Assembly (NCBI RefSeq): GCF_000429625.1
Contig: NZ_AUCF01000016.1
Location: 91,118-155,117, forward strand
Direction: 5' to 3'
Source: Azospirillum halopraeferens DSM 3675
GTDB taxonomy: Bacteria; Pseudomonadota; Alphaproteobacteria; Azospirillales; Azospirillaceae
Length of the DNA stretch: 64,000 nt
The position numbers were made by a program, and so were the translations under genes. Of the stretch, positions 41,554 to 50,943 are shown in pieces. How positions within the stretch are numbered: the first letter of the stretch is position 1; every line of letters begins with the position of its first letter. The notes below the pieces were generated by a model. That model worked only from the letters and a program-made list of their open reading frames with translations. It did not search any database and had not been told where the DNA came from.

Positions 41554-42491
41554 GCGGTGGCAGGCGGTGCGCCGCGGAATCCCTTGGGCAATCCGGCGCG
41601 GTGGATGTGGCCGACGAAACGCTCGCCGGGCAGTGCGGCCTCAAGGGCGCGGCGGGCGTCGAGCAGGCGGCCGATGTCGATTCCGGTCCGCAGACCCATG
41701 GATTCCAGCATGTAGACGAGATCCTCGGTGACGATGTTGCCGAGCGCCCCCGGGGCGAAGGGGCAGCCGCCGAGGCCGCCCAGCGCCGCGTCGAAGGAGC
41801 GGATACCGGCCTCCAGCCCGGCCAGCGCGTTGGCCAGGCCCAGGCCGCGGGTGTCGTGCAGGTGCAGCGCCGTCAGCCGCTCCCCGATCCCGGCGCGCAC
41901 CGCCGTCACGACGCGGCGGATCTGCGCGGGGTCGGCGTGGCCGGTGGTGTCGGCCAGGCTGACGTCGTCGGCCCCGGCTTCGGCCAGCGCCGCCGCCAGC
42001 CGGCACACCTCCCGCTCGTCCACCGCCCCCTCGTAGACGCAGCCGAACACCGTCGACAGGCCGGCGGACAGCTGCGGCCGCCGCTCCGGCTCCAGCGACG
42101 CGAGGAAGGCGACGATGCGGACGAACTCGGCCAGTTGCTCGTCCGGCGTGCGGCGGACGTTGGCCAGGCTGTGGCTGCGGCTGACCGACAGGGTGAAGGT
42201 CAGCTTGTGCACGCCCGCGGCCACGGCGTCCCGCGCCCCGCGCAGGTTGGGCACCAGCGCCGCCACGGTCAGGCCGGGGATGGTGCGGGCCAGGGCGACC
42301 ACGGCCGCCGCATCGGCGAACTGCGGCACCACCCGCTCCGGCACGAAGGAGCACACCTCGATCTCCCGCACGCCGGCCGCCGCCTCGGCGGAAATCCACG
42401 CCGTCTTGACGGCGGTCGGCACGAAATCCTTCACGCTCTGCAGGCCATCCCGCGGCCCCACCTCGCAAATCTCGACGGTGTCGGAAACCAA
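41550..42491 (-). CDS. Hydroxymethylglutaryl-CoA lyase family protein
   Basis: This is a 313-residue TIM-barrel lyase. The N-terminal motif is EVGPRDGLQSVKDFVPTAVK, followed by EVCSFVPERVVPQFADA, VSLADTTGHADP, ALHLHDTRGLGLANALAG (HxH metal ligands), and the Cys-loop signature GGLGGCPFAPGALGNIVTEDLVYML. This family cleaves HMG-CoA to acetoacetate and acetyl-CoA, or citramalyl-CoA-like substrates. It is the first gene of the operon with CoA-transferase, TAXI/TRAP and lactonase, so it probably acts on the CoA ester of the imported acid. Confidence 0.92.
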   Translation of the reverse strand: MVSDTVEICEVGPRDGLQSVKDFVPTAVKTAWISAEAAAGVREIEVCSFVPERVVPQFADAAAVVALARTIPGLTVAALVPNLRGARDAVAAGVHKLTFTLSVSRSHSLANVRRTPDEQLAEFVRIVAFLASLEPERRPQLSAGLSTVFGCVYEGAVDEREVCRLAAALAEAGADDVSLADTTGHADPAQIRRVVTAVRAGIGERLTALHLHDTRGLGLANALAGLEAGIRSFDAALGGLGGCPFAPGALGNIVTEDLVYMLESMGLRTGIDIGRLLDARRALEAALPGERFVGHIHRAGLPKGFRGAPPATA

Positions 42492-42601
42492 CGCGAACTC
42501 CCCCGGCCGGCGTCCACCGCCCTCATCTCATGAACTTAATGGTGTAAATGAACGATGCCATCTGCACCGCACCGCGTCAATCCCGCACATTCCGGCACTT
42601 T

Positions 42602-42621
42602 TTCCGCGATTTCTCGCGGAA
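42602..42621. terminator. Hairpin between HMG-CoA lyase and exporter genes
   Basis: TTCCGCGA (42602-42609), TTTC, TCGCGGAA (42614-42621): perfect 8-bp arms. On the minus strand the loop reads GAAA, a stable tetraloop. It lies 34 bp past the exporter operon stop. The T-run is on the upstream side, so classic termination is doubtful. Confidence 0.4.
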
Positions 42622-42654
42622 TGAATATACTTGTATGATTCCGGCGACCACCGT

Positions 42655-43878
42655 CTACCCGCCGGTCCGGGCCACCAGGGGGACGCCGTCGGCCACGCGG
42701 TCACCCGGGTGCAGGACGACGGGGGTCCCGGCCTCCAGCCCGTCGCGGATCTCCGCCGCGCGCTCGTTGACCAGCCCGACCGTCACATGCCGCAGCTCCG
42801 CCCGCCCTCCGGTGGCGGCGAAGACGGCCCAGCGGTCGCCGTCGCGGAACAGGGCGCCGGCGGGCAGCATCAGCGCGTCGTCGCTGGCCCGCACGACGAT
42901 GCGCACCTCCACCCGGAAGCCGTGGCCCAGCGATGCCCGGCGCCCCGGCGGGTCGGTCAGGTCGATGATGACGTTGACCCGCTGCTCCTCGACGCCCAGG
43001 GCCGACACCTTGGTGAAGCCGTAGGGCTCGACGCGGCGCACCCGGCCGGCCAGTTCCTCCTCGCCGCCCCAGCGGACGATGCGCACGGGCGCCCCCGGCG
43101 CCACCCGCACCGCGTCGGTGGACAGCAGCGGCACCACCACCTCCAGGTCGCCGGTGTCGCCGATCTCGACGATGGGCGTGCCGGCGGTGACGACGCCCTC
43201 GCTCTCGGTCAGCACCCGCAGCACCTGCCCGTCGACCGGGGCGGTGACAGGCAGGCAGCAGACCGCCTCGCCGGCGGCGGCGCGGGCGGCCGCGGCGGCG
43301 GGGTCGATCAGCGCCGCCCGGGCGGTGGTGAGCTGGTGGTGGCGCACCCGCCGCTCCGCCTCGGCGGTGGCCAGCGCCGCCTCGCGCGTCGCGACGTCCA
43401 GGGTGGCGAGGTCGAGGGCGCGCGGCGATGCGGTGCGCGTGCGCGCCAGTTCCGCGGCACGGTCCAGCTCGGCGCGGGCGAAGCCCAGTTCGGCCTGCGC
43501 CCGGGCCACCTCGGCGTCGGCCAGCGCCAGCGCCGCCTCGGCCGCCGCCACCTCCGCCTCCGCCCGGACGCGCGAACGGACGTCGAGGAAGGACGGGTCG
43601 GCGGGTTCGATGGTGGCGACCACGCCGGCACCGCCGGTGACGGCGTCGCCGGCGCGCACGTCGACGCGGCGGATGCGGCCGTCCACCGGAGCCGACACCA
43701 CGTAGAGGTCGCGCACCCGCGTCCACCCCTGGTCGTCGACGGTGACCTCCATGGGGCCGTGCGCCGCCGTCACCAGGTCCACCGGCACCGGCTGCGGGCG
43801 GAACAGATAGACGAGCCCCGCCGCCACCGGCAGGACGACGGCCAGGATCGCCAGCGCACGGCGGACACCGGCTCGCAT
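42655..43878 (-). CDS. Periplasmic adaptor (HlyD/MacA family) of an ABC exporter
   Basis: This is a 407-residue protein with an N-terminal anchor (ALAILAVVLPVAAGLVYLF). A lipoyl half-motif precedes a long alpha-helical hairpin (RAEAEVAAAEAALALADAEVARAQAELGFARAELDRAAELAR), followed by the second lipoyl half TAPVDGQVLRVLTESEGVVTAG and beta-barrel domains. It starts 4 bp after the permease stop. It links the inner-membrane ABC proteins to an outer-membrane channel, which is not encoded nearby. Confidence 0.88.
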   Translation of the reverse strand: MRAGVRRALAILAVVLPVAAGLVYLFRPQPVPVDLVTAAHGPMEVTVDDQGWTRVRDLYVVSAPVDGRIRRVDVRAGDAVTGGAGVVATIEPADPSFLDVRSRVRAEAEVAAAEAALALADAEVARAQAELGFARAELDRAAELARTRTASPRALDLATLDVATREAALATAEAERRVRHHQLTTARAALIDPAAAAARAAAGEAVCCLPVTAPVDGQVLRVLTESEGVVTAGTPIVEIGDTGDLEVVVPLLSTDAVRVAPGAPVRIVRWGGEEELAGRVRRVEPYGFTKVSALGVEEQRVNVIIDLTDPPGRRASLGHGFRVEVRIVVRASDDALMLPAGALFRDGDRWAVFAATGGRAELRHVTVGLVNERAAEIRDGLEAGTPVVLHPGDRVADGVPLVARTGG

Positions 43879-43881
43879 GGG

Positions 43882-46245
43882 CTACTCCCTCGTCTTCAGC
43901 ACGGCGATCAGATCCAGGCGCACGACGCGCCGGCCGACCGCCGCGCCCGCCGTCACGGCAGCGGCGAGGACGACCAGGACGGCGCGCCCGTAGGTCCGAT
44001 CCTCCACCTCCAGTGGCACGCGGAACAGCTCGGTGTCGAGCCCCGCGGCGAACCCCGCGGCCAGACCGTAGCCGAGCAGGCAGCCCAGCGGCAGCGCCGC
44101 CGCCGTCAGCACGGCCAGTTCGCCCAGCAGGATGTAGGCGACCTCGCCGCGGGTGAAACCCAGGACGCGCAGGCTGGCCAGCTCCCGCCCGCGCTCCGAC
44201 AGGGTTATGCGGGCGCTGTTGTAGAGGACGCCGAAGGCGATCGCCCCGCCGAACAGCATGTAGAGGGTCAGCATCATGCCCATGGATTCGGCGATGGTGT
44301 CGCGAAAGCCGCCCACCGCGGCAGCGCGCAGGGTGATGCCGGCCACCCCCGGCATCTCGTTCAGCCGGCGGAACAGGTCGCCCGCGTGCAGCGGGTCGAG
44401 CATCAGGTGCGCCCCCGACACCACCCCGCCCTCTCCCAGCAGGCGGTTCAGCGCCGCCCGGTCCATGGCGGCGCCGGCGCCGATGAACTCCTCCACCACC
44501 AGGGTGACCGGTGCCGTGACGGTGCGGCGGCGGCCCTCCAGCACCTCCACGGTGACCGTGTCGCCGGCCCCCACCCGCAGCAGCGCCGCCAGCTTGGACG
44601 ACAGCACCAGCCCGGCCGGCGGCAGCGTCACCGGCCGCAGTTCGGTGTCCAGCACCCGGCTCAGCGCGGCGTCGCCGTCCAAACCACGGATCTCGGCGCG
44701 CCGCACGTAATGGCCGGCGCGCAGGCGCACGGCGACGCTGCGGAATCCCTCGGCACTGCGCACGCCGGGCAGGCGGGCCACCTCGTGCAGCACGCCGTCG
44801 TGGCGCACGTCGGTGAAGACCAGGGTGGCGTCCTGCCGGTTGGCCCGGTAGTACTGGGTTTCCACCATCAGCTCCACGGCGTCGAGGCCGAAGGTGGAAC
44901 CGATCAGCAGTGCCACCGACGCCGCGATGCCCAGCGTCGTCATGGCGGCGCGCAGCGGCCGGCGCACGATGTGGCGCACCACCATGCGCGACGGCCCGTC
45001 CACCACCCGCCCCAGCGCCGCGCCGAGGACGCCGCCGCGGCGGTAGAGCACCGGCGCCGCCGGCGCCATGGCCACCGCGGGGGCCAGCGCCACCGCCCGG
45101 CGGACCGCCAGCAGCGTCCCGGCCACGGTGGCGGCGACGGCCACCAGGGCCGACGACGCGTACACCGTCGGGTCCGGCCGGTACAGCAGCACGGGAAAGC
45201 GGTAGAATTCGGCGTACAGGTGCGTCAGCCCGTACCCCAGCCAGCTTCCCAGCGCCCAGCCCAGCGCCACCCCCGGCAGGGTCAGCGCCAGCACCAGCTT
45301 CAGGTAATGCAGGCCAATCGCCATGTCGCCGTAGCCGAACGCCTTGAGAAGGCCGATCTGCTCGCGCTCCGTGTCGATCAGGCGCGACACCACCATGTGC
45401 AGCAGGAACGCCGCCACCGCCAGGAAGACCGGCGGGATCATGGTGCCGGTCATGCGGAGCTGGTCCAGCTCGCCGGTCAGGAAGGCGTCGGACATCTGGT
45501 CCCGGCGCCCGTACGCGCCGATGCCGCCGTACGGCGCCAGCAGGGAGTCGATCCGGGCGATCACGTCGGCCTCCGGTACGCCGCGCATCAGGGCGACGGA
45601 CAGGTCGTTGAACGCGCCCTCCAGGTCGAACGCCGCCGCCAGCGCCCGGCGGCCCATCCAGAACACCCCGAACCGCCGGTTGTCGGGCATGAGCTGGCCG
45701 GGACCCAGGGAATAGACGTACTCCGGCGACAGGGCGATGCCGACCACCCGCAGGGTGCGCCGCCGCCCGTTGACCGTCGCCTCCACCGTGTCGCCCGGGG
45801 ACAGCCCGTGCGCCTCGGCGAACGCCTCGCCGACCAGCGCCTCGTCGGGGTGCAGCGGGTCGGGCAGCCGGCCGGCGCGCACCGCCGGCGCGTTCAGCAG
45901 CGGCTCCCCCCGCTCCGGCAGGGAGACCAGGCGGGCCGACACCGGCTCCGCCACGCCGGGCATGGCCAGGGTGGCGGAGCGGACGATGCGGGTCTCGGCG
46001 CGGGCGACGCCGGGCAGTGCGCGCACCCGGTCGGCCACCGGCTCCGGCGCCCGCGTCAGGGTGGCGAACACGTCGGCGAAGCGGTAGCGCTCGTAATAGG
46101 CGATGCGCGTCTCCTCCAGCGAGCGCAGTGCCCCGAACGACAGCACCACGGTCGCCACGCCGCAGGCAATCACCACGGCGATGGCCAGCGCCTGGCCGCG
46201 GATGCGCCGGACGTCGCGCAGCAGCTTGCGGGTCAGCGCGCGCAC
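43882..46245 (-). CDS. ABC exporter permease, two FtsX domains
   Basis: This is a 787-residue membrane protein. The N-terminal helix ([22 protein letters not shown]) is followed by a large periplasmic MacB-PCD-like domain. A first FtsX helix group (about 260-420) contains [30 protein letters not shown] second periplasmic domain precedes the last helices with [32 protein letters not shown]. The two-FtsX arrangement fits LolE/YbbP-like exporters for hydrophobic or peptide substrates. It lies 7 bp after the ATPase gene. Confidence 0.88.
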   Translation of the reverse strand: MRALTRKLLRDVRRIRGQALAIAVVIACGVATVVLSFGALRSLEETRIAYYERYRFADVFATLTRAPEPVADRVRALPGVARAETRIVRSATLAMPGVAEPVSARLVSLPERGEPLLNAPAVRAGRLPDPLHPDEALVGEAFAEAHGLSPGDTVEATVNGRRRTLRVVGIALSPEYVYSLGPGQLMPDNRRFGVFWMGRRALAAAFDLEGAFNDLSVALMRGVPEADVIARIDSLLAPYGGIGAYGRRDQMSDAFLTGELDQLRMTGTMIPPVFLAVAAFLLHMVVSRLIDTEREQIGLLKAFGYGDMAIGLHYLKLVLALTLPGVALGWALGSWLGYGLTHLYAEFYRFPVLLYRPDPTVYASSALVAVAATVAGTLLAVRRAVALAPAVAMAPAAPVLYRRGGVLGAALGRVVDGPSRMVVRHIVRRPLRAAMTTLGIAASVALLIGSTFGLDAVELMVETQYYRANRQDATLVFTDVRHDGVLHEVARLPGVRSAEGFRSVAVRLRAGHYVRRAEIRGLDGDAALSRVLDTELRPVTLPPAGLVLSSKLAALLRVGAGDTVTVEVLEGRRRTVTAPVTLVVEEFIGAGAAMDRAALNRLLGEGGVVSGAHLMLDPLHAGDLFRRLNEMPGVAGITLRAAAVGGFRDTIAESMGMMLTLYMLFGGAIAFGVLYNSARITLSERGRELASLRVLGFTRGEVAYILLGELAVLTAAALPLGCLLGYGLAAGFAAGLDTELFRVPLEVEDRTYGRAVLVVLAAAVTAGAAVGRRVVRLDLIAVLKTRE

Positions 46246-46252
46246 GGCCGCC

Positions 46253-46990
46253 CTACCACGACAGCTCGGCCGGGGGCCGGCGGACCGGGTTGGCGCGCAC
46301 GCTCTGCACCAGCCCGTCGCCGAAGGTGACGACCCGGTCGGCCATGCCGGCGATCACCGCGTTGTGGGTGATGACCACCGACAGCGTGCCGAGGTCGCGG
46401 TTGACCCGCTCGATCGCCTCCAGCACCAGCACGCCGGTGCGGCTGTCCAGCGCCCCGGTGGGCTCGTCGCACAGCAGCAGGTCGGGCCGCTTGGCGATGG
46501 CGCGGGCGATGGCCACGCGCTGCTGCTCGCCGCCGGACAACTGGGCGGGGAAATGGTCCAGCCGGGCGTCCAGCCCGACCATGTGCAGCGCCTCCTCCGG
46601 CGTCATGGGATCGGCCGCGATCTCGGTGACCAGCGACACGTTCTCCCGCGCCGTCAGGCTGGGGACGAGGTTGTAGAACTGGAAGACGAATCCCACGTGG
46701 TCGCGCCGGTAGCGGGTGAGCCCCCGGTCGTCGAAGGCGGTGAGGGCGGCGTCGCGGAACCGCACCTCGCCGGCGCTCGGCCGGTCGAGCCCGCCGAGGA
46801 TGTTCAGCAGCGTCGATTTGCCGCTGCCCGAGGGGCCCAGCAGCACCACCAGCTCCCCCGCGCCGAGGTCCAGGTCGACGCCGCGCAGGGCCTGAACCGC
46901 CAGGGGGCCGGTGCCGTACACCTTGGTCAGCCCGCGCACCGACAGCACGCAGGCGTGCCGGTCCGGGGCTGTCGCGGGCGGGTCCGCCAT
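46253..46990 (-). CDS. ABC exporter ATPase, LolD/MacB type
   Basis: This is a 245-residue ATPase with Walker [14 protein letters not shown]-loop [18 protein letters not shown], signature [36 protein letters not shown] (Walker B included) and H-loop [22 protein letters not shown]. It is the first gene of the three-gene exporter transcript, downstream of the PadR-type regulator on the same strand. Substrate is unknown. Confidence 0.93.
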   Translation of the reverse strand: MADPPATAPDRHACVLSVRGLTKVYGTGPLAVQALRGVDLDLGAGELVVLLGPSGSGKSTLLNILGGLDRPSAGEVRFRDAALTAFDDRGLTRYRRDHVGFVFQFYNLVPSLTARENVSLVTEIAADPMTPEEALHMVGLDARLDHFPAQLSGGEQQRVAIARAIAKRPDLLLCDEPTGALDSRTGVLVLEAIERVNRDLGTLSVVITHNAVIAGMADRVVTFGDGLVQSVRANPVRRPPAELSW

Positions 46991-47086
46991 GCTCGTCCTC
47001 CACCGCTCGCCGATCGGCCGGCAGTCTACGGCAGCGGGGCCGGCGTGCCTACCGGGCCTGTCGGGGCAGCAGCCGCGCGTTCGCGC

Positions 47087-47680
47087 TTACGCCAGGCGTT
47101 CGATGCGCCGGGCCGCCTCGTCCAGGATGTCGACGGCGGCGTGCAGGGTCGCGGCGTCCACGTCCTCGCGGCCCAGACGCAGGGTCAGCGCGTTGCGCAG
47201 GTTCTCCATGGCGCGGCGGACCGGCGCGCCGTCCGTGCGCCCGCGCCGCTCCGCCAGCCCGCCCAGGCGGCTGACCACCGCGGCGACCGCATCCTGTTCG
47301 GTCGCCAGTTCGGCGGTGCCGGCGGCGGTGACGGTGAACGCCTTGCGCCCGCCTTCGGGATCGGCCGGGGTGATCAGGCCCTGCTCCTCCAGCAGGCTCA
47401 GGGTGGGATAGACGACGCCGGGGCTCGGCGCGTAGGCACCGCCCGACAGCTCCTCCACGGCACGGATGATGTCGTAGCCGTGGCGCGGCTGGTCGGCGAT
47501 CAGCTTCAGCAGCAGCAGGCGCAGCTCTCCGGAATCGAAGACGCGCCGGCGCCCGCCGCGGCCTTCGCCACCCTCGTGGCCGTGGCCGAAGCCACGGCGC
47601 CCGTGGCGGTGCGGCCCGCCCCCGTGCATGTGCCGCTTGCCGCAGCCGTGTTCGCCCAAACGATCGGGAAAGGGATTCAT
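47087..47680 (-). CDS. PadR-family regulator with His-rich N-terminus
   Basis: This is a 197-residue protein. Residues 1-45 are unusually His/Gly/Arg-rich (GEHGCGKRHMHGGGPHRHG, FGHGHEGGEGRGG), which could bind metal. The PadR winged helix follows: LRLLLLKLIADQPRHGYDIIRAVEELSGGAYAPSPGVVYPTLSLLEEQGLI. A C-terminal helical dimerisation part (about 130-195) includes RRAMENLRNALTLRLGRED. It lies upstream of the exporter genes on the same strand and has a palindrome 24 bp before its start, so it probably represses itself and the exporter. Confidence 0.88.
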   Translation of the reverse strand: MNPFPDRLGEHGCGKRHMHGGGPHRHGRRGFGHGHEGGEGRGGRRRVFDSGELRLLLLKLIADQPRHGYDIIRAVEELSGGAYAPSPGVVYPTLSLLEEQGLITPADPEGGRKAFTVTAAGTAELATEQDAVAAVVSRLGGLAERRGRTDGAPVRRAMENLRNALTLRLGREDVDAATLHAAVDILDEAARRIERLA

Positions 47681-47703
47681 GACCCGGTCTCCGTTATTAC
47701 GAT

Positions 47704-47716
47704 ATATCTTAGATAT
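47704..47716. promoter_or_regulatory. PadR-type operator palindrome
   Basis: ATATCT-T-AGATAT (47704-47716), with outer bases extending it to ATATATCT/AGATATGT with one mismatch. Its AT-richness stands out in this GC-rich region, and it lies in the short gap before the PadR gene. The layout fits an autoregulatory operator. Confidence 0.65.
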
Positions 47717-47765
47717 GTCAAAATACGATCGACTTCAAGAGCTTTCGGAGGCGAGCGGACCGGCG

Positions 47766-48254
47766 TCACGCTCCGTCCGGCCGCAGGTGCTCCAGCGGCA
47801 GGGGGGCACGGTCCTTGACGGTGCGGATGACGAAGCTGCTGCGCACGTCCCTGACCATCGGCAGCTTCAGCAGCGTGCCCAGCAGGAACCGCTCGTACCC
47901 CTGCAGGTCGGGAACCACGACCTCCAGCAGGAAGTCCGCCTCGCCCGACACGAGGTGGCAGGAGATGACCTCGGGCATGCGCGCGAACGCTTCCTGGATG
48001 GCGGTGGCGTTGTCGTCGCGGTGGCCGTCCACCTTGACGCCGACCATGACGGTCAGCCCCAGCCCGATGCGGGCGCGGGCGAGGTCGGCGCGGTAGCCGG
48101 CGATCACCCCCGCCTGTTCCAGCGCCCGCACCCGCCGCAGGCACGGCGTCGCCGACAGGCCGATGCGCTCCGCCAGGTCGGTGTTGGGCAGGCGGCCGTC
48201 GCGTTGCAGCTCCTCCAGGATGCGGCGGTCGAAGGCGTCCGGGGTTTTGAGCAT
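47766..48254 (-). CDS. Lrp/AsnC-family transcriptional regulator
   Basis: This is a 162-residue protein. The N-terminal HTH is FDRRILEELQRDGRLPNTDLAERIGLSATPCLRRVRALEQAGVIAGYRA. The C-terminal RAM ligand domain (about 65-150) contains MPEVISCHLVSGEADFLLEVVVPDLQGYERFL. Divergent from the PLP decarboxylase gene, with about 130 bp between starts, so it probably controls that gene in response to an amino acid. Confidence 0.92.
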   Translation of the reverse strand: MLKTPDAFDRRILEELQRDGRLPNTDLAERIGLSATPCLRRVRALEQAGVIAGYRADLARARIGLGLTVMVGVKVDGHRDDNATAIQEAFARMPEVISCHLVSGEADFLLEVVVPDLQGYERFLLGTLLKLPMVRDVRSSFVIRTVKDRAPLPLEHLRPDGA

Positions 48255-48387
48255 CTTTCACTCCATCGGGGGCTTGCTTCGGTGGATTCCTCCAATTGCC
48301 TGGCAGGTTCGGTGAAAAGTCGCAAGGACACGCCACCCCCCGCGGGTGCATCCTCCGTCCCCTTGGGGGATACGACGGGAGGACGCC

Positions 48388-49833
48388 ATGAGCCTGCGGA
48401 CGGACGCCGCGATCGCGGTGGATGCGTTGGAAGCCTTCGCCGGGGAGGCGCTGGACCGCCACGCCCCGGTCATCCGCCAGACGCCCATGGCGGACTTGCA
48501 CCGGCGGCTGGACCCCGGCCGCCTGATCGCCGCGGGCGGCCTCACCGGCGACGCCCTGCGGGCGTTCCTCGCCGCCTATCTGGACTCCGCCACCCGCCTG
48601 CACCACCCCGCCTGCATGGCCCATCAGGTGGCGGTGCCGCACCCGCTGGGCGCCGTGGCCGCCCTGGTGGACGCCTTCACCAACAACCCCATGGCCATCT
48701 ACGAGATGGGGCCGTCGGCGGCGACCATCGAACACGCCGTGCTGTCCTGGATGCTGGGAAAGGTCGGCTGGCGGCCGGAACCGCTGCCGGGCACCGGCGC
48801 CGGTGACGGGGGCGGCGCCCACGGCGGCCCCCATGGCGGCGGCGTGCTGACCCACGGCGGGTCGCTCGCCAACCTCACGGCCCTGGCGGCGGCCCGCGCC
48901 CGCATGGCGCCGCGGGCGTGGGAGGAGGGAACCCCCGGCAACCTGGTGATCGTGGCGCCGGCGGGCTGCCATTACTCCATCAGCCGCGCCGCCGGCATCC
49001 TCGGGCTGGGCTGCGGGGCGGTCCGGGAGGCGCCGACCGACCCCGACGGGCGGCTCGACCCCGGCCGGCTCGCCACCTTCATCACCGGGCTGCGGCGCGA
49101 GGGCGCGCAGGTCATGGCCGTCGTCGCCAACGCCTGCTCCACCGCCGTCGGGCTCTACGACCCGCTGCGCGCGGTGGCCGGCGTGTGCCGGGACCTGGGG
49201 GTCTGGTTGCACGTGGACGGTGCCCACGGTGCCTCGGCGCTGGTGTCGCCGCGGCACCGGACGCTGCTCGACGGGGTGGACCTGGCGGATTCCCTGGTGT
49301 GGGACGCCCACAAGATGCTGCGCACGCCGGCCCTGTGCGCCGCCGTCCTGGTGCGCGACCACCGCGACCTCGACGGCGCGTTCCGGGAGGAGGCCAGCTA
49401 CCTGTTCCACGACAAGGACGAGCCCGGCATGGATTTCATCCACCGCACGGTGGAGTGCACCAAGGCGGCGCTGGGCCTGCGGCTGTTCTTCTCCCTGGCG
49501 GCCGAGGGCGAGCGGGGCGTCGCTGCCCACGTCGAGCGGCAGACCGCCCTGGCGGCGGCGGCGGCCGAGCGGCTGCGGGCGCAGTCGGGGTTCACGGTGG
49601 CGGTGGAGCCGCAGAGCAACATCGTCTGCTTCCGCGTCGACGGCGACGACGCGCTCCAGCTCCGGGTGCGCCGCATCCTGACGGAGGAGGGGCGCCACTA
49701 CGTCTCCTCCACCGAATTCCGCAACCGGCGCTGGCTGCGCCTCGCGCTGATGAACCCGGCCACGGAGATCGCGGACATCGAGGCGCTGATCGCGGCGATC
49801 GAGCGCATCCGGTCGCCGGCCCCTCCGGCCTGA
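48388..49833 (+). CDS. PLP-dependent group II amino-acid decarboxylase
   Basis: This is a 481-residue enzyme, start chosen at MSLRTDAAIAVDALEAFAGE after GGGAGGA; an in-frame ATG at 48346 is less likely. It has HPACMAHQVAVPHPLGAVAALVDAFTNNP, HGGSLANLTALAAARARMAP, ANACSTAVGLYDPL, LHVDGAHGASALVSP (PLP Asp), and DSLVWDAHKMLRTPALCAAVL with the Schiff-base Lys. It matches the aromatic/2,4-diaminobutyrate decarboxylase group. The exact amino acid cannot be told from sequence alone. The divergent Lrp gene suggests amino-acid-dependent control. Confidence 0.9.
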   Translation: MSLRTDAAIAVDALEAFAGEALDRHAPVIRQTPMADLHRRLDPGRLIAAGGLTGDALRAFLAAYLDSATRLHHPACMAHQVAVPHPLGAVAALVDAFTNNPMAIYEMGPSAATIEHAVLSWMLGKVGWRPEPLPGTGAGDGGGAHGGPHGGGVLTHGGSLANLTALAAARARMAPRAWEEGTPGNLVIVAPAGCHYSISRAAGILGLGCGAVREAPTDPDGRLDPGRLATFITGLRREGAQVMAVVANACSTAVGLYDPLRAVAGVCRDLGVWLHVDGAHGASALVSPRHRTLLDGVDLADSLVWDAHKMLRTPALCAAVLVRDHRDLDGAFREEASYLFHDKDEPGMDFIHRTVECTKAALGLRLFFSLAAEGERGVAAHVERQTALAAAAAERLRAQSGFTVAVEPQSNIVCFRVDGDDALQLRVRRILTEEGRHYVSSTEFRNRRWLRLALMNPATEIADIEALIAAIERIRSPAPPA

Positions 49834-49929
49834 CGGCGACCGCCCCAACCGTGTGAGCCGTTCCCGCCGCACAGGCGTTGACGACGGTGCGGGCACGCGC
49901 CGCCCGCGGGACCACAGGCGGGGGAACCC

Positions 49930-50850
49930 ATGTCGCGCGTCATCCGGGCGGTCATGACGGGGGAGCAGCGTGCGGACTTGCTGGACGGGCTGAAGGGGGT
50001 GAACGGCATCGCCGGGATATCGGTGCTGCCGGGCGCTTCGCTCTCCCCGCCCGGCGACATCGTGACGGTGCAGGTGAGCAACGACGCGGCCCGGGCCGTG
50101 CTCGCCCGCCTCGGCGAGGCCGGGGTGCTGTGCCACGGATCGGTGACGCTGAGCGAGCCCACCGCCCTCATCGCGCCCGCCGACCGGGAGGCGATCGACC
50201 GGGAAAGCAACGAGGCGGCATGGGAGGAGATCGCGGCGCAACTGCGCCGGGACACCAACGTCGGCCCCAATTTTCTCGTTCTGATGGCCGCCGCCGGTGC
50301 GACCGCAGCCATCGGCATCGTGGAAGGCACGGTCCACATCGTCGTCGGGGCCATGCTGCTCGCTCCGGGGTTCGAGCCGATCCTGCGCATCGCCTTCGGC
50401 GCGCTGACCGGCGGGCCCGGCACCGGCCCGGTCAGCGGGCTGCGCTCCATGATCGCCGGCTACGCCGTCCTCGCTGCGGGCGCCGCGGCCGCCGCACTCC
50501 TGCTGAAGGCGCTGGGCCGCGTGCCCGACGGCGGCCTGTCGGACCTCCCCCTCGTCGGGTACTGGACGCAGGTCGGCGCCCCCGGCGTGATCGTGGCCGT
50601 GATCGCCAGCGTCGCCGGGGTGGCCATCCTCGCGTCGCGGCGCACCGTCTTCGCCGCCGGCGTCATGGTGGCGTTGGCCCTCGTCCCCGGCATCACCATC
50701 GCCGGCATGGGGCTGGTGCTGGGCGAGCCCGGCATCGCTGCCCGGGGCCTGCTGCGCTGGGCTGCCGACGCCGCATGCGTCGCGGGGGCGGGCGGCATCA
50801 CCCTCGCCCTGAAGCGCCGGTCCGCGCACCGGCGCCGGGTGGAGGATTGA
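49930..50850 (+). CDS. DUF389 membrane protein
   Basis: This is a 306-residue protein with a soluble ACT-like N-terminal domain (about 1-95, MSRVIRAVMTGEQRADLLDGL). Membrane helices follow, with NVGPNFLVLMAAAGATAAIGIVEGTVHIVVGAMLLAPGFEPILRIAFG, the DUF389 signature. Two more helix pairs and a basic tail complete it. The function of the family is unknown. It is monocistronic between the decarboxylase and GST genes. Confidence 0.85.
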   Translation: MSRVIRAVMTGEQRADLLDGLKGVNGIAGISVLPGASLSPPGDIVTVQVSNDAARAVLARLGEAGVLCHGSVTLSEPTALIAPADREAIDRESNEAAWEEIAAQLRRDTNVGPNFLVLMAAAGATAAIGIVEGTVHIVVGAMLLAPGFEPILRIAFGALTGGPGTGPVSGLRSMIAGYAVLAAGAAAAALLLKALGRVPDGGLSDLPLVGYWTQVGAPGVIVAVIASVAGVAILASRRTVFAAGVMVALALVPGITIAGMGLVLGEPGIAARGLLRWAADAACVAGAGGITLALKRRSAHRRRVED

Positions 50851-50943
50851 GGGGCGCCGGAGACCGTCGGCCTGGAAACCTATGTGCACATGCGACTAAA
50901 TGGCATCTTCCGCCCCCGCACCCGTTCCCCCGAGGAGCCGTCG

